Shown here: positions 37,857 through 46,045 of the stretch, piece by piece
Numbering within the stretch: position 1 is the stretch's first letter
Layout of the letters: the number at the start of each line of letters is the position of its first letter
Source of the DNA: Micrococcus flavus
Lineage (GTDB): Bacteria > Actinomycetota > Actinomycetes > Actinomycetales > Micrococcaceae
DNA length: 64,000 bases
Direction: 5' to 3'
Assembly (NCBI RefSeq): GCF_014204815.1
Contig: NZ_JACHMC010000001.1
Span: forward strand, 2,046,001 to 2,110,000
Program-made: the position numbers and the translations under genes
The notes under the pieces: model-generated
Database searches by the model: none
What the model saw: only the letters and a program-made list of their open reading frames with translations
What the model was told of the DNA's origin: nothing

Positions 37857-37954
37857 TTTTTAACCCCTTAGCCCGACGCGGTCCCGCTCCAGTTGGTGCG
37901 GGACCGCTGCGTCAGGAAGTAGGACGTCAGGGGTAGGGCGTCAGGGGTAGGGCG

Positions 37955-38605
37955 TTACGCGCTCGCGGACCACTCTCCCATGCCCAGCTGTTCGGGCGTC
38001 GGGAGGTCCAAGGCGTAGAGGGCCAGGGCCTCCCGTCCGGTGTCCGAGCTGTCCGGTGCGTCGTGCTCGGCGTGGTGTGCGGGGTGCCGCTGTCCCTGCC
38101 CTTCCTGATGTGTCTCCTGAAGTGTCTCCTTGGGGGGACTCTGGCAGTCCCCCAGCGCGGGACTCTGGGAGTCCCGCATTCCGGACTCCGGGAGTCCTCC
38201 ATTGGCCGGGCTAGGCCGACTCTCCACAAGGCGGGGATCAGCGCGGGGCACGCGGGTCCAGGTGACCGCCTTCCCCTTCCCGGTCGGCTCGAATCGGTGC
38301 AGCGGGTCCACATTCAGCGCGTACTCCGCCCGGACGCGCGGCCGCGCCTGTCCGCTGGAGGTGATGAGGCCCTTCCTGCCCAGCTTGGTCACGACGCGCT
38401 GCGTCTGCCGGCGCACGGACTCATGCTCAGCCCCGGGCGTCCGGTAACCCAGGGCCTCGGCGATGTCCTCCCAGCCGCCGTAATACAGCGGGGGTGCCCC
38501 ATCATCCCGGGCGGTCAGGGCCATGCGTACGGCCGCGTTCATCTCCAGCGGGGTCAGGTGTAGGGACCACTCGGCATAGAGGGTCAGGGCCAATCGTGCG
38601 CCCAT
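37955..38605 (-). CDS. Replication-type winged-helix protein of the element
   Basis: 216 aa. The first 110 residues look like a winged-helix DNA-binding domain: WEDIAEALGYRTPG, VRRQTQRVVTKLGRKGLITSS and a wing RPRVRAEYALN. The rest is Ser/Pro/Gln-rich and encoded over three iteron-like repeats. It starts 3 nt after the primase-polymerase stop, so the two are translationally coupled. A role as replication accessory or initiator protein is inferred from context; a simple regulator is the alternative. Confidence 0.6.
   Translation of the reverse strand: MGARLALTLYAEWSLHLTPLEMNAAVRMALTARDDGAPPLYYGGWEDIAEALGYRTPGAEHESVRRQTQRVVTKLGRKGLITSSGQARPRVRAEYALNVDPLHRFEPTGKGKAVTWTRVPRADPRLVESRPSPANGGLPESGMRDSQSPALGDCQSPPKETLQETHQEGQGQRHPAHHAEHDAPDSSDTGREALALYALDLPTPEQLGMGEWSASA
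38136..38197. repeat. Three iteron-like palindromic repeats
   Basis: ggactctggcagtcc (38136), ggactctgggagtcc (38160) and ggactccgggagtcc (38183), each an imperfect 15-bp palindrome GGACT-N5-AGTCC spaced 24 and 23 bp. They lie inside the coding part of the replication-type gene. About two helical turns per unit is typical of initiator-binding iterons. Confidence 0.6.
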
Positions 38606-38608
38606 GCG

Positions 38609-39682
38609 TCAGCACCTCCCCGCGGCCGGGCCGCCGCCGTAGCCGCGAGCGCGCAGGTCCGCGGCGGCCGCCCGGTAGTCCCCGGCGTAGTGCAACAGCG
38701 CGTGGGCCTGGAACTTGCTGTAGGGCTGGCCCGGCTCGAACGGGGCCGCGGACGTGCTGAACACGAACAGCCGGTCCGCGCCGGCGGCGTGGCCCGTGGT
38801 GGCCGAGTGGCCCAGGGACCGCTTGCCGGGGCGAGACCATCGGCGCTCGCGGCCGTGCGTGCTGAACAGCTGCCAGCCGACGGGGATCAGAATGTCCCCC
38901 CAGTCAGCCCGGGCGTTGAAGTCGTCCCCGGGGCGCAGCTGGCCCGCGGGCGCGGGGCGGACGCTCGCGGGCGTCCGGGGCACCTCGGCCGGGCGGGGGC
39001 GGTGCGCGTCCAGGACGGTGCGGAACAACGCATGGACGATGCCCCGCTCCCGTTCGGTGAGCGTGGGCGCGGTGCCGGGGCCGCCGGTCATGCGTTCCCA
39101 GGGGCGGCCGGAGGGGTGCGCGGTGCCGCCGGTTGGCGCGAGGATCACCTGTCCGCCGGTGCCGCGCGTCTCGGCGATCAGTCCGCCGCCCTCAGCCCGG
39201 GCTAGGACGGTGTTCCCCGGCACGGGGACGCCGGTCACGCGGTAGAGAAGGTGCCAGCCGCCGGAGGGCGAGAGTTCGGCCCAGCCGTTCAGCCGGCGCA
39301 GCAGGGGCAGGTGTCCGCCGGCCTCGGCGGTGGCGTACACCTCGGCCAGCCGGTGTGCGTGGGGGCCTTCGATCTCCAGCAGCTCCAGCCCGCCGGAGAG
39401 TTCGCCCGTGGCGACGCCCAGGGCGGCGTAGCGGGGCCGGGGGCCGGCGAACCATGCGGCCAGGTCCGCGGGCGTCGTGCGGCGGCGCTGCCAGGCCTTC
39501 AGGGCCGGAGCCTTCGAGCCGTTGCAACGAACGGGGATCACGTTCAGGCCGGCCCGGTGCAGCTCACGCGCGGCGGGGTACAGGCTGACCGGCCCGGGTA
39601 CGCTGGCGAGGTCGTCCGCATTCGACATCAGCGCCGCCCTGGTTCCCACGCCGGGGCGGCGTTCGTTGTGGAGCGTGTTCAC
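38609..39682 (-). CDS. Bifunctional DNA primase/polymerase (Prim-Pol)
   Basis: 357 aa of the archaeo-eukaryotic primase-type Prim-Pol family found in integrative plasmids. The N-terminal half has AARELHRAGLNVIPVRCNGSKAP, then GVATGELSGGLELLEIEG and SPSGGWHLLYRV. The usual metal-binding Asp-x-Asp appears as Glu103-x-Glu105. No helicase domain follows. The GTG start at 39682 has GGAGG 9 nt upstream and overlaps the stop of the small ORF (GTGA); an internal ATG at 39628 is the weaker alternative. It probably primes replication of the excised element. Confidence 0.78.
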   Translation of the reverse strand: MNTLHNERRPGVGTRAALMSNADDLASVPGPVSLYPAARELHRAGLNVIPVRCNGSKAPALKAWQRRRTTPADLAAWFAGPRPRYAALGVATGELSGGLELLEIEGPHAHRLAEVYATAEAGGHLPLLRRLNGWAELSPSGGWHLLYRVTGVPVPGNTVLARAEGGGLIAETRGTGGQVILAPTGGTAHPSGRPWERMTGGPGTAPTLTERERGIVHALFRTVLDAHRPRPAEVPRTPASVRPAPAGQLRPGDDFNARADWGDILIPVGWQLFSTHGRERRWSRPGKRSLGHSATTGHAAGADRLFVFSTSAAPFEPGQPYSKFQAHALLHYAGDYRAAAADLRARGYGGGPAAGRC

Positions 39683-39801
39683 CGGGCAGCACCTCCCCTG
39701 CCGCGAGCGCTCGCGGCAGGTCGGGCCGTGCAGGGGCCCTGGGGGCGGCTCTCGCACTCGCGGGGCCGGCCGGAGTGCTGGCAGGCGTCCGGGCGGTTCA
39801 T
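39679..39801 (-). CDS. 40-aa Cys-containing small ORF, translationally coupled
   Basis: Encodes MNRPDACQHSGRPRECESRP and 20 more residues, ending GRGGAAR. Its ATG overlaps the excisionase stop (ATGA at 39798-39801) and its TGA overlaps the primase GTG (GTGA at 39679-39682), so all three are coupled. Cys7, His9, Cys16 and Cys24 could form a small zinc knuckle. No similarity is recognised. The double overlap is the main evidence that it is translated; if not, it is only a spacer carrying the primase ribosome site. Confidence 0.5.
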   Translation of the reverse strand: MNRPDACQHSGRPRECESRPQGPCTARPAASARGRGGAAR

Positions 39802-40010
39802 CGGGCGTCCTCGTCGCGCAGGGCGGCCAGGGAGGTCACGGGTTCCCGGGCGGCGAGGATGTCCGCGGGGTCGATCCGGATCAGGCGGGGGCCGTAGCGG
39901 TAGGCCTTCAGGTCACCGGCGGCAATCATGCGGCGCACGGTGTTGGGCGAGACGTTAAGCCGTTTGGCGGTCTCGGCGATGGTGAGCTGATTCGACAGCG
40001 CAGCGGGCAT
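39798..40010 (-). CDS. xis: Excisionase-type helix-turn-helix protein
   Basis: 70 aa, MerR-like/excisionase HTH: LTIAETAKRLNVSPNTVRRM near residues 9-28, followed by AYRYGPRLIRIDPADIL, the wing of the HTH_17 family. Such proteins bind att arms and direct the integrase toward excision, and may also activate rep. ATG at 40010 has AGAGG upstream. First gene of the coupled xis-ORF-primase-rep operon; the IS5 element begins 117 nt upstream and may have displaced its original promoter. Confidence 0.8.
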   Translation of the reverse strand: MPAALSNQLTIAETAKRLNVSPNTVRRMIAAGDLKAYRYGPRLIRIDPADILAAREPVTSLAALRDEDAR

Positions 40011-40126
40011 TCGGGGGCCTCTTTCGGACGCAAAGAATCCCGGTCCGTCCGGATGGGAGACCGTTGCGTCCGGAGTGCTGCGCGACCCGGCGGCGTGGGG
40101 CACACGTTAGCACCTATGGCCCCTAG

Positions 40127-41064
40127 GGCGTGTCTGAGAATGGATCCAGGGGGCCAGCTGACACCCTGGGGACATGTCCCGCTTCCAGATGCTCTCCGAT
40201 GCTCAGTGGACGCTGATCGCCCCGATGCTCCCAGCCCGCACGGGCCGACAGGGCCGACCCTTCGCCGATGCCCGCACGATGGTCGAGGCCATCATCTACC
40301 GGTACAGGTGCGGGATTCCGTGGCGTGATCTGCCCGAGGTCTACAGTCCCTGGCAGACCGTGTGGACCTGGCATCGGCGCATGGCCGAAGAGGGCACCTG
40401 GGACACGGTGTTGGCGACCCTCACAGCGGCTGCTGACGCTGAAGGCCTTATCGACTGGTCGGTGGCGGTGGACTCCACGATCGCCCGCGCCCACCAGCAC
40501 GCGACGAACATCACCCGCCTCACAGGGGGCTGGATCGAACTACAGGAATCTGCGTGAAGAGCCCGCCGATCACGGTATCGGGCGCTCACGGGGCGGGTTG
40601 AGCACGAAGATCCACCAGCTCGTCGACGGTGCAGGGCTGCCACTGGTCAGCCTGATCACCCCCGGCCAGGCAGGGGACTCGCCCATGCTGCTGCCGCTGC
40701 TGGAACAGCTGCGTGTGACCCGGCCGGCAGGCCGGCCCCGGACCCGCCCCGAGGCCGTGCTGGGCGACAAGGCCTACTCATCCAGGGCGATCCGCACCCA
40801 CCTGCGCTCCCGCCGGATCAGGGCCGTCATCCCCGAGCCTGCAGATCAGCGAGGCCACCGCAGACGCCGCGGCCCCCGCGGCGGGCGCCCCGTCGGCCTC
40901 GACGCGGACGCCTACAAGGGCCGCAACGTCATCGAGCGCCAGTACGCGCACCTGAAGCAATGGCGGGGCCTGGCGACCCGGTACGACAAGTACGCGATCG
41001 TCTACCGGGCCGCCGTGGTGTTGAACGCTGTGCTCGCGTGGTCCAAACGATTGTCAGACATGCC
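40127..41064 (+). mobile_element. IS5-family insertion sequence, copy A
   Basis: 938 bp. Ends ggcgtgtctgagaa and ttgtcagacatgcc are inverted repeats with two mismatches; both flanks are CTAG (40123-40126, 41065-41068). About 90% similar by eye to copy B at 49977-50915 in the opposite orientation. Confidence 0.88.
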
Positions 41065-41068
41065 CTAG
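40174..41068 (+). CDS. IS5-family transposase, two overlapping frames
   Basis: The first frame (40174-40557, 127 aa) holds the DUF4096-like N-terminus MSRFQMLSDAQWTLIAPMLP and the first catalytic Asp in VAVDSTIARAHQHA. The second (+1) frame, open through 41068, carries EEPADHGIGRSRGG, the second Asp in LGDKAYSS and the Glu in NVIERQYAHLKQWRGLATRYDK. Joining them needs a frameshift near 40545-40557. Copy B has the same break, so it is probably programmed rather than a mutation. The stop TAG lies in the flanking CTAG. Confidence 0.85.
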
Positions 41069-41967
41069 CTCTCGTTCCGTCTTCGGGAGAGGCTGGCGAG
41101 ATACTCGTTGTAAGAGTCGAGTTCGGCGTCCTCGGCTTTCTGTCGCTGTCTCGAGGTGCGCACGTCGCGGGCTCGCCAGCGGGACAGGCAGACGATGAGC
41201 ACTACGAACATCGGCAGCTCCGCGTAGGTCCATACCAGCGTGCCGGCGATCGCCTGGTCGATGACGGGGTCATGGCTGCCTGTGGGGGTGGCGTATGCGC
41301 TGAACAGCGGTGTGGCGGTACGGAGCAGGATCAGGCCGAAAATGGCGTGGATCTGGATCTCGACGGCGATATCGACGAATCGTGCGGCGAAGGAGGGTTG
41401 GCGCGGTAGCGGATCGGAGGACCATAGCGGTGTTGCCGAGACGATGCCGAGGACGAGGATGACGAAGAGCAAGGCGTCCTGGCCGAAGGGGATGCGCATG
41501 ATGACGCTGATCGCGTCGGTCAGGTAGAGGACCGGGTACAGCAGTATCGCAATGACGATGGCGACCACAGGGTGCAGTGCGGCGCTCCAGAATCGTGAGC
41601 GCAGTCCCCCGTGCGCGGCACGGAGCACGAGACGCCCGAGGCCGGTGTGCGGTGTGCTGCGCAGGAGCAGCAGCCCGGGTGACCCTGCGATGAGGAGCGG
41701 CGGAACGACGGTCAGCAGGGTGATCTGCTGGAACACCAGCGCTGTGATGGATTCCGTCGCGAGACGGTTCACACCGAACATCGTGATAGCGAAGATCAGG
41801 GCGCACCCGATCAGGAACGATGCTGTGCGGGCGATCGCCCAACGGCGCCTGTTTCGCCACATCCAGATCGCTCCTCGCAGATACAGTGCCGCGAACAGCA
41901 GAGCGGCGATGCCGACGGGTGAGCCGGTGAGGGGTTCGAACGTGACCCACTGGTCGATCGGCGGCAT
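41065..41967 (-). CDS. CtaG-like cytochrome c oxidase assembly protein, possibly 3'-truncated
   Basis: 300 aa, eight or nine membrane helices. Matches the CtaG/caa3-type assembly family: conserved Met/His-bearing helices such as MFGVNRLATESITALVFQQITLLTVVPPLLIAGSP and VEIQIHAIFGLILL. Members help deliver copper to the oxidase. ATG follows GAAGGGAA. Its stop codon TAG is formed by the CTAG next to IS copy A, so the native C-terminus may be missing, and IS3 debris lies 100 bp upstream, probably removing its promoter. Confidence 0.7.
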   Translation of the reverse strand: MPPIDQWVTFEPLTGSPVGIAALLFAALYLRGAIWMWRNRRRWAIARTASFLIGCALIFAITMFGVNRLATESITALVFQQITLLTVVPPLLIAGSPGLLLLRSTPHTGLGRLVLRAAHGGLRSRFWSAALHPVVAIVIAILLYPVLYLTDAISVIMRIPFGQDALLFVILVLGIVSATPLWSSDPLPRQPSFAARFVDIAVEIQIHAIFGLILLRTATPLFSAYATPTGSHDPVIDQAIAGTLVWTYAELPMFVVLIVCLSRWRARDVRTSRQRQKAEDAELDSYNEYLASLSRRRNES

Positions 41968-42101
41968 AGCGAATTTCCCTTCATCGAGGCGATCAAACGT
42001 CGGCGACTTCGGCCGCGGTGGTGGTGCCGGAGCGGGGTCAGGTGAGGCCGGAGTAGGAGTGGGGGCCTTGGCCCTTGATCGTGGACACGGTGTCGGTTCG
42101 G

Positions 42102-42242
42102 TTATGCCGCTTCCGCAAGCGTAGCGGAGCGTGCGGCTTCGTAGGCGTTCGGGCTGATGTTGCCGATCGCGGAGTGGCGCCGGCGAGTGTTGTAGCGGTT
42201 CGCCCACCGGAACACGGCCCGGTAGGCGGTGGCCTGGTCCGG
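42102..42242 (-). pseudogene. IS3 transposase OrfB, C-terminal fragment
   Basis: Encodes only the last 46 residues, from PDQATAYRAVFRWANRYN through the end at ATLAEAA, identical to the end of the plus-strand fragment at 43576-44421. Cut at its upstream side by the IS beginning at 42244. Confidence 0.85.
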
Positions 42243-42301
42243 GTGTCGCGCGTCAGACTTAGTGGCAGGGCCGTTATGTAGGTCCTGAAGGAGAGTCAGA
42301 C

Positions 42302-42619
42302 ATGGGTAGACCACCTTCGATTCCGGCGGAGAAGAAGACCCGGATAGTGCTGAGCGTGCTGGCCGGCGAGATGTCCATCGCCGAAGCGGCACGCAAGGAG
42401 AAAGTCAGTGAGCAGTCCATCGGACGGTGGAAGGCCGAGTTCCTGGAAGCCGGCAAGACCGCCCTGGTGGCCGGCAGGTCCGGACCATCCTCCCGAGAGG
42501 AACAGCTGGAGGCCGAGGTCGCCGAGCTGACCCAGGCCTTGGGCGAGGCACACCTGGAAGCCAGGGTGTGGAAGAAGTCCGCGGAGGGCCGGCTGGGCCC
42601 TTCGAGGACCTCGAGGTGA
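42302..42619 (+). CDS. Transposase OrfA (helix-turn-helix)
   Basis: 105 aa with an HTH: MSIAEAARKEKVSEQSIGRW near residues 24-43, then a Glu/Leu-rich coil EEQLEAEVAELTQALGEAH. DNA-binding subunit of the element; the stop overlaps the GTG of orfB (GTGA). Confidence 0.8.
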   Translation: MGRPPSIPAEKKTRIVLSVLAGEMSIAEAARKEKVSEQSIGRWKAEFLEAGKTALVAGRSGPSSREEQLEAEVAELTQALGEAHLEARVWKKSAEGRLGPSRTSR

Positions 42620-43566
42620 TCCGCGTGGAAGCGGGCATGTCGACCGCGAGGTTCTGCCAGCTCTTCGACATGCCCGAGCGGACCTGGCGCCGCTGGCAGG
42701 CCAAGGCCCGCACCGGGACGGCGGTGAAGGGACCATGGCCGCAACCGGGACGGCAGGCCGCCAGGGAACTGGTGGTCAAGCACGCGCTGGCCCATCCGGC
42801 GTGGGGGCATCGGAAGATCTGGGCAATGGTCCGCCACGACGGGCATGTGGTTTCCGAGGCGACCGTGCTGCGGATCCTGCGCGACGAAGGGCTGATTCTG
42901 CCCGCGCAGTACCAACGGGAGCGACGGAAGCTGGCCGAGCGGCGCAAGGCCGCGTTCGCCACCAAGCCCTCAGGCCCGAACCAAGTCTGGCAGCTGGACT
43001 TCAGTGAGTTCGAGACCACCACCGGAGGGACCTGGCGGCTGGCCGGGTGCCGGGACTACTGGTCCAAGTACGAGCACCCCTTCCACGTTTCGCCCACCGG
43101 GAACCAGCACGACGCGATCGACGCGATCGAGTTGGCCCTGGCCGACTACGAGGCCATGTTCGGTCACCCGCTGGTCGAGGCCTGCCCGGTCGATCCCGAG
43201 ACCGGTGAGCTGTTGGCCGTGGTGACCATCGTGACGGACAACGGCGGGCCGTTCCGGTCCTTCCGCTTCGAGTCCTTCATCGCCGCCCACCCCGAGCTAC
43301 ACCACGTGCGCACCCGAGTGAAGACCCCGGGGCAGAACGGGTCCCGTGAGCGCGGCTTCGGCACGCTGAAGTACGAGCGGCTCTACCTGGACGAGATTGA
43401 CGACGCGATCGTGCTGGCCGAGCGGGCCGAGGACTACCGGATCGAGTACAACGAGCTCCGGCCCCACGAGGCCGTCTCATGGAACCGGCCCAAGGAGGTG
43501 CACCTGGGCCTGGCCGACCCCACCACCCCGACATTCAAAACCAAAGAAATCCTGCCAACTACTTGA
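42616..43566 (+). CDS. Transposase OrfB (DDE integrase-core)
   Basis: 316 aa, rve-superfamily catalytic subunit. First Asp in WQLDFSEFET, second in VTDNGGPFRSF, Glu in SRERGFGTLKYERLY, with a HTH_21-like segment HPAWGHRKIWAMVRHDGH before it. The GTG start at 42616 overlaps the orfA stop. Intact and probably functional. Best placed near IS3/IS481-type elements; exact family uncertain. Confidence 0.8.
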   Translation: MIRVEAGMSTARFCQLFDMPERTWRRWQAKARTGTAVKGPWPQPGRQAARELVVKHALAHPAWGHRKIWAMVRHDGHVVSEATVLRILRDEGLILPAQYQRERRKLAERRKAAFATKPSGPNQVWQLDFSEFETTTGGTWRLAGCRDYWSKYEHPFHVSPTGNQHDAIDAIELALADYEAMFGHPLVEACPVDPETGELLAVVTIVTDNGGPFRSFRFESFIAAHPELHHVRTRVKTPGQNGSRERGFGTLKYERLYLDEIDDAIVLAERAEDYRIEYNELRPHEAVSWNRPKEVHLGLADPTTPTFKTKEILPTT

Positions 43567-43575
43567 CGCGGGACA

Positions 43576-44421
43576 GTCGTCGAGGTCGCCCGCTCGTCGT
43601 TCTACGCCTGGCTGGACTCCGCCGGGCGGCGAGCCGCGAAGGCGACAGACGACGCGGTGTTGGCGGCGCGGATCCGGGTGCTGCAAGACCCCGCTCAGGG
43701 TGGCGACCGCGCCTACGGGGCGCCCAGGATCACCGCCGACCTCAACGACGGTGTGCCCGTGGCGGAGCGGGTGAATCACAAGCGCGTCGCGCGGGTAATG
43801 CGTGAGCACCGTCTCGCGGGGATCCGGTTGCGACGACGGGTGAAGACCACGATCCCGGACCAGTCCGCCAGGCGCTTCCCCGACCTGATCGGACGGGACT
43901 TCTCCGTCGGCGACCCCGGCCGCCGCTACGTGGGCGACATCACCTACCTGCCTATCGCCGACGGCACGAACCTCTACCTCGCGTCCTGCATCGATCTCGG
44001 CTCCCGGAAGCTCGCGGGCTGGCAAGTCGCCGACCACATGCGCACCGAACTCGTCGAAGACGCCCTCCGTGCCGCGCACCACGACCGCGGGTCGCTGGTC
44101 GGCGCGATCTTCCACTCCGACCACGGCAGCGTCTACACCTCGAAGGCCTACGCCGCGCTCTGCGAGCAGCTGGGCGTGAACCAGTCCACGGGCGCGGTCG
44201 GCACGAGTGCCGACAACTCACTCGCGGAAAGCTTCAACGCCACGCTCAAGCGCGAACTCCTCGCCGGCCGGTCAGCGTTCCCGGACCAGGCCACCGCCTA
44301 CCGGGCCGTGTTCCGGTGGGCGAACCGCTACAACACTCGCCGGCGCCACTCCGCGATCGGCAACATCAGCCCGAACGCCTACGAAGCCGCACGCTCCGCT
44401 ACGCTTGCGGAAGCGGCATAA
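43576..44421 (+). pseudogene. IS3 transposase OrfB, inverted 5'-truncated copy
   Basis: 282 codons from VVEVARSSFYAWLDSAGRR to the natural end. The catalytic triad is present: GDITYLPIADG, FHSDHGSVYTS, and Glu in SLAESFNATLKRE. It lacks the first 20 or so residues and any start signal, because it begins exactly at the right end of the neighbouring IS. It lies opposite to the original copy. Confidence 0.85.
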
Positions 44422-44444
44422 CCGAACCGACACCGTGTCCACGA

Positions 44445-44651
44445 TCAAGGGCCAAGGCCCCCACCCTGAGCGGGGTCTTGCAGCACCCGGATCCGCGCCG
44501 CCAACACCGCGTCGTCTGTCGCCTTCGCGGCTCGCCGCCCGGCGGAGTCCAGCCAGGCGTAGAACGACGAGCGGGCGACCTCGACGACCTCACACAACCG
44601 CTTCACGCCGTAGGCGTCCTTGTGATCCTCAACAAACTGGAAGCGGTTCAC
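44445..44651 (-). pseudogene. IS3 transposase OrfB, N-terminal fragment
   Basis: Starts at GTG 44651 overlapping the orfA stop, as in intact IS3 elements, and encodes VNRFQFVEDHKDAYGVKRLC through LQDPAQGG, then runs into the end of the inverted duplicate and stops. Confidence 0.85.
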
Positions 44652-44977
44652 CAGTTCGTCTCCCCGGCGAAATACTTCGCCGCCTGACGGAGGATGTCCC
44701 GCTCCGTCTCGAGCTTGCGGGCCTCGGCCTGCAAGGCCGCGAGGTCGGCCTCCAACCGGAGGACCTTCGCCGCCTGCGACTCCGGTCGCCCCGTCGCCCC
44801 CGGCGGCGACGCAGCGGCAACCGTGACCCCGGAGCCGAACTTGTCGACCCACTCTTTCAGCGCACCCCGAGAGATCCCGAGATCCCCGGCGATGCCCTTG
44901 AGCGTCGAACCCGGCGTGGACTCATACAAGTCCACCGCGCGCTGCCGGAACTCGTCCGTGTAGTTCTTCCTAGCCAT
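44648..44977 (-). CDS. IS3-family transposase OrfA
   Basis: 109 aa, intact. HTH YTDEFRQRAVDLYESTPGST and LKGIAGDLGISRGALKEWVD, then a leucine-zipper-like region LRLEADLAALQAEARKLETER. The matching orfB is broken. Confidence 0.88.
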   Translation of the reverse strand: MARKNYTDEFRQRAVDLYESTPGSTLKGIAGDLGISRGALKEWVDKFGSGVTVAAASPPGATGRPESQAAKVLRLEADLAALQAEARKLETERDILRQAAKYFAGETNW

Positions 44978-45067
44978 CCCTTGGATTCTCGCTTCCCCAG
45001 CATCGTGCTGGAATCAGCGTGTCCAAGATCAGGGGTCAAGCGCCCGGCCACCGCTCCAGCCAGCCGA

Positions 45068-45298
45068 TCATGTACTTCCTTTCCGGGCGAGGACCTTGCC
45101 TCCATCCTCACGGAGCTGCCCGGTTGTCGCGACGTGGCGGTAGAGGGCCTGTTGGACAAGGAACCTACTGCCTGCCCTTCTCGGTTTCCCAACCTGTGTC
45201 CGGCTTTGCCGACAGCTGGGCTCCTCACGCCTCAGGTAGTGCCCGAGCGCCAGCCCTGCTTGGCGGGCGCCGATCACTAGCACGTCGGTCTCGGCCAT
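45068..45298 (-). pseudogene. Flavin monooxygenase-like N-terminal remnant
   Basis: 76-codon frame starting MAETDVLVIGARQAGLALGH, which resembles the dinucleotide-binding start of flavin monooxygenases (GxGxxG appears as GARQAG). After about 25 residues the sequence no longer looks like the family. It lies between the IS3 end and the VKOR gene, downstream of the metal/disulfide operon, and is probably a deletion relic. Confidence 0.5.
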
Positions 45299-45353
45299 GG
45301 TGTGGTTTCTCCTCGTTGCGGGCGCGTGGGCGGGCCGTAGTGCGGCTGGTGTG

Positions 45354-46037
45354 TCAGTAACCGGTGAGGGCCGGGAAGAAGGTCCAGAACACCGAGGCGG
45401 CCACGGCCACATAGGCGATGGCCACCAGGGTTCCGGCCCAGCCGGCGGAGAACCGCACCACCGCGGCGTGCGCGGGGATCACGCCGTGGGCGAGGTTGCG
45501 CACGGTGAGCAGGATGAACAGCGGGATCATCGCCGCCCACACGATCATGCAGTACAGGCACAGGATGTGGATCTCGAACAACGCCTGGGACCACAGCCAG
45601 ATGGTGAACACCGTGCCGGCGGTGACCCCGGCCTGCAGGCCGGCCCAGTACCAGCGCCCGGGGCTCGCCCCGGAGAGGGTCACCATGGCGGTGGTGATGA
45701 CCACGGCGAACGCCACGATGCCGATCAACGGGTTGGGGAAGCCGAACAGCTCGGACTGCCAGGTCCCCATCACCTTCCCGCAAGACACCCAGGGGTTGAT
45801 GTCACAGCTGGTGATGTACCCGGCATCCTCGTACAGCTCCAGGCGTTCGAGCACCAGGATCGCCGAGGCCACCCAGCCGACCACCCCGGTGATCAACAGC
45901 ACCAGGCCGAACGGACGGTGCCGGGCGACAGTCGGTATCCCCGCTACGTCGGAGGCCTGCCCGGTACCGGCAGGGCGGTCGGTGGTGGTCGTGGGGATCG
46001 TCACGGGTGAATTGGTGTCGGTGTCGGGGACACTCAT
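45354..46037 (-). CDS. Vitamin K epoxide reductase family protein
   Basis: 227 aa with four or five membrane helices after a 40-aa polar N-terminus. The VKOR cysteines are present: Cys78 and Cys86 in SCDINPWVSCGKVM and the CxxC Cys160-Cys163 in ILCLYCMI. In actinobacteria VKOR reoxidises a DsbA-type protein and passes electrons to quinone. It begins 8 nt after the DsbA-like gene, which matches that pairing. Confidence 0.92.
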   Translation of the reverse strand: MSVPDTDTNSPVTIPTTTTDRPAGTGQASDVAGIPTVARHRPFGLVLLITGVVGWVASAILVLERLELYEDAGYITSCDINPWVSCGKVMGTWQSELFGFPNPLIGIVAFAVVITTAMVTLSGASPGRWYWAGLQAGVTAGTVFTIWLWSQALFEIHILCLYCMIVWAAMIPLFILLTVRNLAHGVIPAHAAVVRFSAGWAGTLVAIAYVAVAASVFWTFFPALTGY

Positions 46038-46045
46038 GGGCCCGG

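Larger units (their letters stand above)
42244..43575 (+). mobile_element. Two-ORF insertion sequence with rve-type transposase
   Basis: 1332 bp with ends tgtcgcgcgtca and tgacgcgggaca, inverted repeats with one mismatch and TG..CA termini. The two flanks belong to different parts and orientations of the IS3 sequence and share no target duplication, so rearrangement followed insertion. Confidence 0.75.
42068..45039. mobile_element. Rearranged nest of an IS3-family element
   Basis: The outer ends share the inverted pattern TTGRCCCYTGATC-N-TGGACAC (left end at 42068, right end at 45039), so this was one minus-strand IS3-family copy. Its middle is replaced by another IS (42244-43575) and by an inverted duplicate of most of orfB (43576 to about 44462). 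Confidence 0.75.

Noticed and set aside
38136-38197. The three palindromic repeats as a CRISPR array
   Set aside because: Only three 15-bp units, spacers of 8-9 bp, inside a coding region and with no cas gene nearby.
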